52,175 bases of DNA. Source: Ketobacter sp. MCCC 1A13808. Lineage in GTDB: Bacteria > Pseudomonadota > Gammaproteobacteria > Pseudomonadales > Ketobacteraceae. Where the stretch lies: the NCBI RefSeq assembly GCF_009746715.1, contig NZ_VRKW01000021.1:1-52175 (forward strand). Reading direction: 5' to 3'. Positions 36,387-43,970 of the stretch are shown here, piece by piece. Made by a program: the position numbers and the translations under genes. Position 1 is the stretch's first letter. Each line of letters opens with the position of its first letter. Below the pieces are notes generated by a model. That model had not been told where the DNA came from. It made no database searches and was given only the letters and a program-made list of their open reading frames with translations.

Positions 36387-37098
36387 CCCGCGGAAAGGTA
36401 TAATCATGGCCCCCCTTTTTTGCACTATACAGTTTCGCCGGACGGTTGCTCCCGGTTTTTAGATTACCGGTTTCGGCAAGCAGATCCGCATCCAGTATGC
36501 GGCGACGGAATGATTTCTTTTCCAGCGTGTGCCCCAAAATAATTTCAAAAACCCGCTGCAACTCAGTTAGCGTGAACTCGTTCGGCATCAGGTTAATCGC
36601 TATGGACGTATAAAGCGTCTTATTGCTTAGCCGGTCAGTACACACAGCCAGAATCTCGTTATGATCGAACGCCAGGCAATGTGACGTTTGCACTTCGTCG
36701 ACCGGAACCCACTTCGCGAAGTCATCACTCAGGCCTGTATTAATCTCATCCCAATCGAGTAAAGCGTAGTAGGCCACTGTCACCGACCAGCCCCGGGGAT
36801 CACGCTGGGCTCCACTGAAGGTAGCCACCTGCTCAAGATACGGAGCCGATACACCGGTTTTTATTTTTAATTTACGCTTGGCGGTATCGGCCAGATCACG
36901 GTCCTTCACCAAATCAACAAACCCGCCGGGAAGCGCCCACATGCCCCTGAAAGGATGCTCAGGCCGACTCGTGAGAAGAACCTGTAACTTATTGTCTTTG
37001 ATAGAATATATAATTACGTCTACGGTCGTAATGGGCATACTGAATTGCTTAACATCGTACTCCCGAAGGAACTGTTCTTCACTTTTTGTAGCCATCAT
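36346..37098 (-). CDS. nrtR: NrtR-type NUDIX transcriptional regulator of NAD metabolism
   Basis: 250 residues. N-terminal NUDIX-like domain (TTVDVIIYSIKDNKLQVLL, MWALPGGFVDL) with a degenerate Nudix box: the GGF...REL..E glutamates are replaced by Lys/Ala (KRKLKIKTGV). C-terminal winged-helix part has FTLTELQRVFEIILGH and KKSFRRRILD. NrtR proteins bind ADP-ribose and repress NAD genes. It is divergent from nadM-nadV, with two ATAGTG-N9-CACTAT operators between them. Confidence 0.85.
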   Translation of the reverse strand: MMATKSEEQFLREYDVKQFSMPITTVDVIIYSIKDNKLQVLLTSRPEHPFRGMWALPGGFVDLVKDRDLADTAKRKLKIKTGVSAPYLEQVATFSGAQRDPRGWSVTVAYYALLDWDEINTGLSDDFAKWVPVDEVQTSHCLAFDHNEILAVCTDRLSNKTLYTSIAINLMPNEFTLTELQRVFEIILGHTLEKKSFRRRILDADLLAETGNLKTGSNRPAKLYSAKKGGHDYTFPRVIEGARQPSGQER

Positions 37099-37128
37099 CC
37101 CACTCTCGCCTGCTTCGGTTAGAAACTG

Positions 37129-37149
37129 ATAGTGGCACTATACCACTAT
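37129..37149. promoter_or_regulatory. NrtR operator 1 (nrtR-proximal)
   Basis: ATAGTG-GCACTATAC-CACTAT, a 21-bp inverted repeat 31 bp upstream of the nrtR ATG. It has the same half-sites and the same 9-bp spacing as the second site, 45 bp away centre to centre. Confidence 0.7.
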
Positions 37150-37159
37150 TGTTCGAACT

Positions 37160-37208
37160 GCTCGTTGACAGTGATAGTGGCTCTATGACACTATGGCTGT
37201 CAACGAGC
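37160..37208. promoter_or_regulatory. NrtR operator 2 nested in a 49-bp palindrome containing divergent promoter elements
   Basis: The inner ATAGTG-N9-CACTAT (37174-37194) and an outer 12-bp inverted repeat (GCTCGTTGACAG / CTGTCAACGAGC, 37160-37171 and 37197-37208) share the same centre, base 37184. The outer arms each hold a perfect -35 TTGACA, one per strand, 18 bp from the opposite CACTAT half-site used as -10. So the repressor would cover both divergent promoters. Confidence 0.65.
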
Positions 37209-37273
37209 GGCGCCGGACAGACCGGCTCTGATATCCCTCTGCCTCCGGGCACTTCAGCAAGGAGTTTGCTGAC

Positions 37274-38308
37274 ATGAATAACACACCCTACGACTTTTTG
37301 GTTTTTATCGGTCGTTTCCAACCGTTTCACAAAGGTCACTTATCCGTGATTGAAGCGGGTCTGAAACAAGCTAAACAACTCATTATTTTATGTGGCTCTG
37401 CCCACCAACCGCGTTCCGCCCGTAACCCCTGGAGCCCCCCAGAGCGGGAAGCCATGATCCGCGGCGCCCTCAGTGCAGGCGATAACAAAAGAGTGCACAT
37501 TGCCCCGCTGATGGACAGCGTATACAACGATGAATCATGGGTCCGCAATGTTCAGACTACCGTGAATGGTATTGTCACTGCTCAATATTCCACACCCCAC
37601 CTAGCACCCAAAATCGGTCTAATCGGGCACAGCAAAGATCAGAGTTCATACTATCTGAATTTATTTCCCCAATGGGGCGCCGTTGCAGTCGACAGTTACA
37701 AAAATATCTCGGCAACCCCCATCCGCGAATCTGTGTTCCATTCGGACGCGCAACAATTGCAAAACGTACCACCCAACGTGCGCGGATTTCTGCAGGAGTT
37801 TTGCGCTAGCGGAGTCTATATGGCATTACGGGATGAATACCGGTTTATCAGCACCTATAAACAGGCCTGGGCTAACGCTCCCTACCCACCGACCTTCGTC
37901 ACCGTCGATGCGATTGTGGTGCAAAGCGGGCACGTCTTAATGGTGGAACGCAAAGCACGACCGGGAAAAGGACTGTGGGCACTGCCCGGCGGGTTTGTTA
38001 ATCAGGGCGAGAAATTATTACAAGCCTGTCTGCGGGAGTTACGTGAAGAAACTCGCCTGAAAGTGCCCGAACCGGTATTAAAAGGTTCGATCCAAGCACA
38101 ACAGGTATTCGACGATCCACATCGCTCCTCCCGCGGCCGGACCATCACCCATGCTTTTTATATGGAACTGCAGCCAAACAATGAATTACCCAAGGTTAAG
38201 GGAGGTGACGATGCAACCCATGCGAAGTGGGTGCCATTAGCGGAATTGAATCCGACCAGCATATTTGAAGACCACTATTTCATCATACAGAACATGACCG
38301 GCATGTGA
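37274..38308 (+). CDS. nadM: Bifunctional NMN adenylyltransferase / Nudix hydrolase
   Basis: 344 residues. N-terminal nucleotidyltransferase with FIGRFQPFHKGHLSVIE (HxGH-type motif) and PWSPPEREAMIRGAL. The C-terminal Nudix domain has the intact box GGFVNQGEKLLQACLRELRE followed by ETRL. Makes NAD from NMN and ATP; the Nudix half probably hydrolyses ADP-ribose or a related compound. ATG at 37274 preceded by AAGGAG. First gene of the NAD salvage operon under NrtR. Confidence 0.9.
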   Translation: MNNTPYDFLVFIGRFQPFHKGHLSVIEAGLKQAKQLIILCGSAHQPRSARNPWSPPEREAMIRGALSAGDNKRVHIAPLMDSVYNDESWVRNVQTTVNGIVTAQYSTPHLAPKIGLIGHSKDQSSYYLNLFPQWGAVAVDSYKNISATPIRESVFHSDAQQLQNVPPNVRGFLQEFCASGVYMALRDEYRFISTYKQAWANAPYPPTFVTVDAIVVQSGHVLMVERKARPGKGLWALPGGFVNQGEKLLQACLRELREETRLKVPEPVLKGSIQAQQVFDDPHRSSRGRTITHAFYMELQPNNELPKVKGGDDATHAKWVPLAELNPTSIFEDHYFIIQNMTGM

Positions 38309-38377
38309 GTTGCCGGCTCATCAACCGGGGGATGGGATAGACCCAACCCTATTATCAATGATCGGAGGATTTCCATC

Positions 38378-39793
38378 ATGAGTACGATTGCTAAACGAAA
38401 CATTATTCTGAATGTCGATTCCTACAAGGCATCCCACTTTTTGCAATACCCCCCGCAAACCAACGTGGTTTCCAGTTACATCGAATCCCGGGGCGGAATC
38501 TATCCGCAAACGGTATTCTTTGGATTACAGATGTTCGTTAAAGAGTATCTAACCCAACCCATCACCTGCGAGGATATCGACGAAGCCCGCGAGATATTCG
38601 AGATCCACGGCGTTCCCTTTAATGATAGTGGTTGGCGATATATCCTCGAGCGACACAACGGTTATCTGCCTATCGAAATTGAAGCCGTCGCGGAGGGCAC
38701 CGTGCTGCCGGTACAAAATGCATTGGTTCAGGTTAAAAATACTGACCCTAAGTGTGCCTGGCTAACAAGCTATATGGAAACGGCGCTGTTAAGGGCCATC
38801 TGGTACCCGACTACCGTCGCAACGCTTTCCTGGAGCTGCCGCCAGATAATCCGGCGATTCCTGGAGTCAACCGCCGACAATAGCGAATCAATCGATTTCA
38901 AACTGCATGACTTCGGTGCAAGGGGCGCCACTTCCGAAGAATCCGCTGCCATCGGAGGAGCTGCCCATCTGGTTAACTTCCAAGGCACCGATACCATGAG
39001 CGCCATACTGGCGACACGCCGCTATTACGATGCGCCTATGGCAGGCTTTTCAATCCCCGCAGCTGAACACAGCACGATCACCTCCTGGGGACGTGATAAT
39101 GAGGCTCTCGCTTATGCCAACATGCTGGAACAATTTTCTGGCCCGGGTAAACTGGTGGCCGTGGTGAGCGATTCATACGACCTTTTCAACGCCATCGATA
39201 ATATCTGGGGCGAAGAGTTAAAAGCAAAAGTGGAAGCCAATGGCGGTACACTTGTGATTCGCCCTGATAGCGGTGATCCTGTGTCAATCGTAACGCAAAC
39301 CATTGAGCGACTGATGCAACGGTTCGGTTATGAGGAAAACCGCAAGGGCTTTAAGGTATTACCCCCGTTTATCCGGGTCATTCAAGGTGATGGGGTGTCC
39401 ACCATGACCATCGAAGCAATACTGGCCGCGATGAAACAAAGAAAGCAAAGTTCCGACAATATTGCCTTCGGAATGGGAGGTGAATTACTGCAAAAAGTAA
39501 ATCGCGATACCCTCAAGTTTGCGATGAAAGCCTCCGCTGCTGAAGTAGGTGGAAGCTGGCGCGACGTGTACAAGGATCCGGTGACGGACAAGGGCAAGCG
39601 ATCCAAAAAAGGGGTGTTAGCGGTCATAAAGGACAATGACGGTACTATTAAAACAATCCCTCACCAGGATTTAGGGCAACGCCCCAACTTGTTAACGCCC
39701 GTGTTCCGAAATGGAAGGTTACTGCGAAATCAAACATTCGAAGACATCAGAGCGCGAGCCAGACTTACGGATTACCCAACTGCTGTTGAATAA
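38378..39793 (+). CDS. nadV: Nicotinamide phosphoribosyltransferase
   Basis: 471 residues. NAMPT-type: NVDSYKASHFLQYPPQTN near the start, KLHDFGARGATSEESA in the middle, VIRPDSGDP and GGELLQKVNRDTLKFAMK. Converts nicotinamide and PRPP to NMN, feeding NadM directly. Starts 69 bp after nadM with GGAGG upstream; ends at a strong terminator. Confidence 0.9.
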   Translation: MSTIAKRNIILNVDSYKASHFLQYPPQTNVVSSYIESRGGIYPQTVFFGLQMFVKEYLTQPITCEDIDEAREIFEIHGVPFNDSGWRYILERHNGYLPIEIEAVAEGTVLPVQNALVQVKNTDPKCAWLTSYMETALLRAIWYPTTVATLSWSCRQIIRRFLESTADNSESIDFKLHDFGARGATSEESAAIGGAAHLVNFQGTDTMSAILATRRYYDAPMAGFSIPAAEHSTITSWGRDNEALAYANMLEQFSGPGKLVAVVSDSYDLFNAIDNIWGEELKAKVEANGGTLVIRPDSGDPVSIVTQTIERLMQRFGYEENRKGFKVLPPFIRVIQGDGVSTMTIEAILAAMKQRKQSSDNIAFGMGGELLQKVNRDTLKFAMKASAAEVGGSWRDVYKDPVTDKGKRSKKGVLAVIKDNDGTIKTIPHQDLGQRPNLLTPVFRNGRLLRNQTFEDIRARARLTDYPTAVE

Positions 39794-39800
39794 TCCGTAC

Positions 39801-39853
39801 GCGACAGAACAAAAAGAGGCCCTGAAAATCAGGGCCTCTTTTTGTTCTGTCGC
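39801..39853. terminator. Bidirectional intrinsic terminator with perfect 25-bp arms
   Basis: The left arm (39801-39825) begins GCGACAGAAC and ends GGCCCTGA; the right arm (39829-39853) is its exact inverse complement; the loop is AAA. AAAAAGAGGCCC/GGGCCTCTTTTT at the core supplies the T-run on both strands. It ends nadV on + and the IDH-like gene on -. Confidence 0.85.
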
Positions 39854-39871
39854 TACTGGGAAACCAATCTT

Positions 39872-41614
39872 TTAATTTTCCCGATCAAGATTCTTTTCTA
39901 TTGCATCCAGAAAACCGTACATATCAACAATCGTTTCAGACGCCGGATCATTTGTTTTTCCTTTCAGATCAGCGGTAATAACACCCTGGGCAACCGTGTC
40001 GATCAACGCGGTTTTTAACGCTTCCGAATATTCTGTCAAGTCCGGATTTTGCTCTTTAACTCCTAATAACTCCAGCGCATTTGCGACAGCGAAGAGCAAC
40101 GCGGATGGATTAAAAAGAGCCACTTTGCCTTCAGACTCCAGATACTTTAGATAGAGGTCGTGTGCCGTGCCATGAGGAGCCTCATAGAGCATCGTGCCGT
40201 CTTTGCTTTCGATCATCGAACTGGCTGTCGCCAGACTGCCACCTAAGGCCGCCGATATATCCGAAAAGATATCCCCGTCCAGATTCAGTGAAGGATAGAT
40301 ACCTTTGCGTGGGGGGTCTGTTATCATTTTCTTTAATTGGCTAGATGGCCGCATAATCATAAAAGAAGGCGGTTGAAAATTATCTGCTACCAATTCCTGC
40401 CTGACCTCATTAATAACGGTACTGAATACATCATCGTATTCCATGTATTCCCGCTTCAGGCCGAAATAGATTTCTTTGTCATTCCTTGCAGCATCTCTGA
40501 AAACCTGACTTACCCAATCTTTGATTGCGCCTCTATGATTGGCCATAAAAATAACCGGATCGCCTTTCTTCAGCTCCCGGGCATGCATTTCCTTGCCATC
40601 CAGAATTATTTTAACCAGCCCATCTTCTTCGACCGGCATATTAAAACTGCCATATTGATCCCCGCCTCCGGCGCTCATACGCGATATCGACACGCTGAAA
40701 CGACGATCAGGAATACCGTACTTTTTCAGTGCCTTAACCAACTTGAATAACTTTCTGCCTGACGTGTTTTCCGGCACACCCCAAAGCGCCCGCTCCGGTG
40801 GATTGGAAACAATACGTGCAGCCTGAGCGTCAATCAGTTCATAAAAATAGCTGATACCCGCTTTTTCAAATTCTTTTTTATATTCAGCTTCAAATATGGC
40901 TTCTATCGTCTCCCGCATAACACCGTCATAACCGGGTATTACGGTGTCTTTGAGGCCCAGATACGCGTCTCGTTTCTCTTCTATCGCTCGTTTGAAAAAG
41001 TTATGTGCCCAGCGCTTTACTTCTTCATTATCGTTAGATGCCAATAACCAGGGGTCGCCTTTATAGATTTTGCGCCGATGCAGTTCTATTGGATCCCCGC
41101 TTGCGCCGACAAAAACGAGTTTGATTATGCCTGTGTCCTTGGATATTTCGTTGTGGCTATGTTTATTGCCACCGGTATCCATGGTATCGACGTCAATATC
41201 ACGACCGATCCAATCCGGTGTTAGCCTTTTAAGATTACGAAACGGGATATCCTCGCGGGTTATATTGCCTCCAATGCCCTTGCGGATAGCGCCGTTAGGC
41301 GACTTTGTTGCCAACGGATCCAATTGACTTTTCGTTAGGTGAGAATTCTTCGATAAAAGCTCATCAAGTTGAGCCTTGTTGACTGTCATGCCTGCATTTT
41401 TGATTCCGACTCCGTATTCAATAAGTGCAGCGATCGCGTCCTTTACGACGGCACCGTTGGTGCTAAGACGATTTTCAGCAGATAAATCCATCTCGATAAG
41501 CTTAATATCGAGGCGTTTGGTTACGAAGGTATCGATTACCCTCTCAAATGAAACCTGAGCCATTTCGTCGCCGTGCAAAATGACCAGTGGTTTACTTACT
41601 TTTATTCTTTTCAC
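39872..41614 (-). CDS. Isocitrate-dehydrogenase-like enzyme with an internal tandem duplication
   Basis: 580 residues against about 410-430 for eukaryotic-type NADP-IDH. N-terminal part reads LVILHGDEMAQVSFERVID, GIKNAGMTV and SPNGAIRKGIGG, matching type II IDH. Residues about 133-300 and 302-465 are divergent copies of one another: PDWIGRDID / PDRRFSVSI, GIIKLVF / GLVKIIL, KGDPWLLA / KGDPVIFM, YLGLK / YFGLK, SNPPERALWG / TDPPRKGIYP. The C-terminal EAPHGTAHDLYLKYL is typical IDH. The roughly 167 extra residues equal one copy. Which copy carries an active site, and the true substrate, are unknown. Confidence 0.75.
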   Translation of the reverse strand: MKRIKVSKPLVILHGDEMAQVSFERVIDTFVTKRLDIKLIEMDLSAENRLSTNGAVVKDAIAALIEYGVGIKNAGMTVNKAQLDELLSKNSHLTKSQLDPLATKSPNGAIRKGIGGNITREDIPFRNLKRLTPDWIGRDIDVDTMDTGGNKHSHNEISKDTGIIKLVFVGASGDPIELHRRKIYKGDPWLLASNDNEEVKRWAHNFFKRAIEEKRDAYLGLKDTVIPGYDGVMRETIEAIFEAEYKKEFEKAGISYFYELIDAQAARIVSNPPERALWGVPENTSGRKLFKLVKALKKYGIPDRRFSVSISRMSAGGGDQYGSFNMPVEEDGLVKIILDGKEMHARELKKGDPVIFMANHRGAIKDWVSQVFRDAARNDKEIYFGLKREYMEYDDVFSTVINEVRQELVADNFQPPSFMIMRPSSQLKKMITDPPRKGIYPSLNLDGDIFSDISAALGGSLATASSMIESKDGTMLYEAPHGTAHDLYLKYLESEGKVALFNPSALLFAVANALELLGVKEQNPDLTEYSEALKTALIDTVAQGVITADLKGKTNDPASETIVDMYGFLDAIEKNLDREN

Positions 41615-41682
41615 CTCAATTACTCCCCATGAACCCGTTTAAAGAAAAAGACACCTGCTGCTGCCATCCCGTCTTCAGGCCG

Positions 41683-42141
41683 TTAAATGTCCTGTAGCCT
41701 GTTTGCACCTTGCATCATTTGCATTGCCTCGTGCTGTTCCAATTCCAGCAATGCGCCAAGCAACGATTTTGTTTCCGGAAAATTGGCTCTGGAATACAAA
41801 TAACGATAAAGCTCTATAATCTGGTTATGCTGATCTGTCACTATATCCATAATCTGAGCTGGATTTAGATTACTGAAGGACTCATCAAAATGAATGCGCT
41901 GCACGAGCTGGTGTTTTTCCAGATACTCATAACACCAGGTATTTAATGATTTACCTTCGGCGGTGCGCTCTGATTCATGCACTGTTCTTGCCAAGCTGGC
42001 TTCATGCTTTGACAAATAATCCAGCAGTAATCTGGCACGTTCACTCTCATTATTGCCAGAGCTATGGTCTAATCGATCCGCCAGCGACTGGTGGTAATCT
42101 GAAGTCCATTTCAATACATCATCTAGGGTTTCAACCTGCAT
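41683..42141 (-). CDS. All-helical protein of ferritin-like appearance
   Basis: 152 residues, predicted entirely helical, rich in Glu and His in spaced pairs (YHQSLADRLDH, LLDYLSKHEASLA, DQHNQIIELYRYL, LELEQHEAMQMMQG). This resembles four-helix ferritin-like or hemerythrin-like bundles, but no family motif is certain. It lies 68 bp upstream of the IDH-like gene on the same strand and is probably cotranscribed with it. Upstream sits an 8-bp-arm palindrome (42224-42246). Confidence 0.5.
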   Translation of the reverse strand: MQVETLDDVLKWTSDYHQSLADRLDHSSGNNESERARLLLDYLSKHEASLARTVHESERTAEGKSLNTWCYEYLEKHQLVQRIHFDESFSNLNPAQIMDIVTDQHNQIIELYRYLYSRANFPETKSLLGALLELEQHEAMQMMQGANRLQDI

Positions 42142-42664
42142 AACGCTTCTCCTGTGTGATTAATGCCCGAACAGGCCAAGCCGACAACATTCGTCCACGC
42201 AGCCCGATACAATACCTTCCCTGTTGTGAGCAATAATAGCTCACAAAGTTCATAGGGTTAGCGCAAACACACAATTCCTGAACAGCCCCGAAGCCCAGTA
42301 ATAAACATCATTTACAAGATAGTGGAATGTTTCGACACCGCTGGTTCATCTTAGTCGAACCAGAAAAGGAAATCATATAGGCAGGGTTGGATAGGAAAGA
42401 TTACGGGCAAAGTCTCAGTGAAATAATGGGTTTTTAAATACCAAATGTACATCGTCGCCGACTCGCTCTCGTTTCGATGCGTCAAAAGTGAGCACCTGAA
42501 ATCAAAGAAGTCAGCCAATGCTCTATATCCGGCCGTTGCCACTTAACTTATGTTGCAGGCCCTATTCCCTCCAATCCGATCAAATCTCCTCTCTAAGAGG
42601 TGCGAAAAACCATTTTGAATCGATTTGAAGGCCTTTCGCTGGCAAAAAGGGTAGCTAACCCCTC
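42142..42664. other. Non-coding stretch upstream of the ferritin-like gene
   Basis: No convincing gene. It holds the operator-like palindrome at 42224-42246 and an isolated hairpin CTGGTTC/GAACCAG at 42341-42363. A 63-codon minus-strand frame at 42351-42542 lacks any recognisable feature. Confidence 0.5.
42224..42246. promoter_or_regulatory. Operator-like palindrome upstream of the ferritin-like/IDH-like pair
   Basis: TTGTGAGC and GCTCACAA are perfect 8-bp arms with a 7-bp spacer, 83 bp before the ATG at 42141. The half-site resembles LacI-type sites. No adjacent regulator gene was seen. Confidence 0.45.
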
Positions 42665-42975
42665 TTAATTGACGTTACGTTCGTCCTGGGCAAGCGCTTT
42701 ACGAATCATTGTTTGAGCACTGACTGGCACTCGGTTATAGGTGGTCTCAAAGCTGTGTGCCACACTGAAACCATACCGTTGATATAAGCGCTTAGCTGGC
42801 TGATTACTGCTTGCGACGTTAAGACACGGTTCGCCTTGAACCTTTGAGAATAAAAATTTGCAAGCGGTAGAAGTGTAAAAGTCTTATCTTCAAATTTGAG
42901 CTCATCCAGTTTAGAGCGACCATAAATATCTAAAATCGCGGCAAGATCGACCTCGGTATAGCCTCTGATTCTCAT
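42665..42975 (-). pseudogene. GNAT N-acetyltransferase, internally deleted and frameshifted
   Basis: The intact N-terminus (MRIRGYTEVDLAAILDIY ... FTLLPL) and the intact C-terminus (EPCLNVASSNQPAKRLYQRY, GFSVAHSFETTYNRVPVS, stop 42665-42667) are in different frames. The central acetyl-CoA-binding region (motif A, Q/RxxGxG/A) is missing between them. So the enzyme is dead. Just upstream of the ATG the minus strand has GTTAGGT, the form of an integron core site, but no complete attC is visible. Confidence 0.65.
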
Positions 42976-43138
42976 TCTTTACCTAACATTTAATTCAGCG
43001 GCAACCGGTAACGGTTATTCCCCGGAGTATTTAGCCACAAGCATTTCTCTGGCACCTTTTTGGAACTGATACTTAACTGGCACTTTTGACACACCTGTAT
43101 TCTATTTCTCCAGCTCGCCACACACAGCGTCTAAATAA

Positions 43139-43178
43139 GGGGACAGCCATATTGTCAAGCATGGCTTGCTCCTGCCCC
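43139..43178 (-). repeat. REP-like hairpin downstream of the VOC gene
   Basis: GGGGACAGCCAT ... ATGGCTTGCTCCTGCCCC folds with GGGG/CCCC outer and AGCCAT/ATGGCT inner arms. The motif pair (GGGGACAGCCAT with TGCCCC) resembles palindromes associated with REP-associated transposases in gammaproteobacteria. It may also end the VOC transcript. Confidence 0.35.
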
Positions 43179-43195
43179 CATGCTGCTATGTCTTT

Positions 43196-43612
43196 TTACT
43201 CGACCCACTGGGGATTAAAGACAACCTCCCATAAATGACCATCAGGATCTTGAAAGTAGCCTGAATAACCACCCCAGAATGTATCGTGTGCTTGCTTTAC
43301 AATGACCGCACCAGCGGATTCTGCTTTCGCTAAAACCAGGTCTACTTCGTGTTTAGTTGAGACATTGTGACCAAGGGTCATTTCCGTGGCGCTCGGGGAA
43401 GACAGTTTTAAACCTGTATCATTGGCGATACTTTTACGAGGCCAAAGTGCAAGGCGCAAACCAGCCTGGAGCTGAATAAAAACGACTGCACCAAACTCGA
43501 ACTCCTTACCAATAATTCCCTCTGTTTCAAAGCCCAAACCTTCTCTATAAAAGGATAATGACTTTTCAAGATCGTCAACACCTAACGTTATTACAGTAAT
43601 TTGCGGATTCAT
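43196..43612 (-). CDS. VOC-family (glyoxalase/bleomycin-resistance fold) protein
   Basis: ATG at 43612 has GGAG 6 bp upstream and gives 138 residues. Two beta-alpha-beta-beta-beta halves: VITLGVDDLEKSLSFYREGL starts the first, and GGYSGYFQDPDGHLWEVVFN ends the second with the conserved DPDGHxWE metal-side motif. Function within the superfamily (dioxygenase, lyase or resistance protein) cannot be told. A longer in-frame start at 43654 is unlikely. Confidence 0.8.
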   Translation of the reverse strand: MNPQITVITLGVDDLEKSLSFYREGLGFETEGIIGKEFEFGAVVFIQLQAGLRLALWPRKSIANDTGLKLSSPSATEMTLGHNVSTKHEVDLVLAKAESAGAVIVKQAHDTFWGGYSGYFQDPDGHLWEVVFNPQWVE

Positions 43613-43970
43613 AGATTCTCCATTTCTACGCTCAGCGTCCGGCGCTCCAAGCATTTTCTAAGGGCGGCTATAATGCGTGTCTTTGCACAATAAATTACAG
43701 TGGGAATTTGCCATTTGTGGCCGCTTGCGTTAACCCAATATTATAACAAACCGCAGTGCATGAACTATAGGGAAGACCCGATTGGAAATATCTTAGACGT
43801 TTACAGCCACAGGTACCCGCTAGTTTATACCGAAGGCGCAATTTGAAAAGAACAAGGCTCGGCATTTATGTTCCATCCGAGCCCTGATTATAAGGAGCTG
43901 GCACCGGTGCGATGCGAAGGGCTGAAAATTCGATAGAAAATCGATGAGGTGGCTAAGCACCTCGACTACT
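43613..43970. other. Non-coding stretch
   Basis: No supported gene or strong hairpin between the VOC start and the peroxidase stop. The 60-codon frame at 43820-44002 overlaps the peroxidase end and has no features. Confidence 0.5.

Noticed and set aside
42351-42542. 63-codon open frame on the minus strand
   Set aside because: No ribosome-binding site, domain, signal or neighbour relation; the composition looks non-coding.
43613-43970. Possible second integron attC site upstream of the VOC gene
   Set aside because: No RYYYAAC/GTTRRRY pair with complementary arms could be found.
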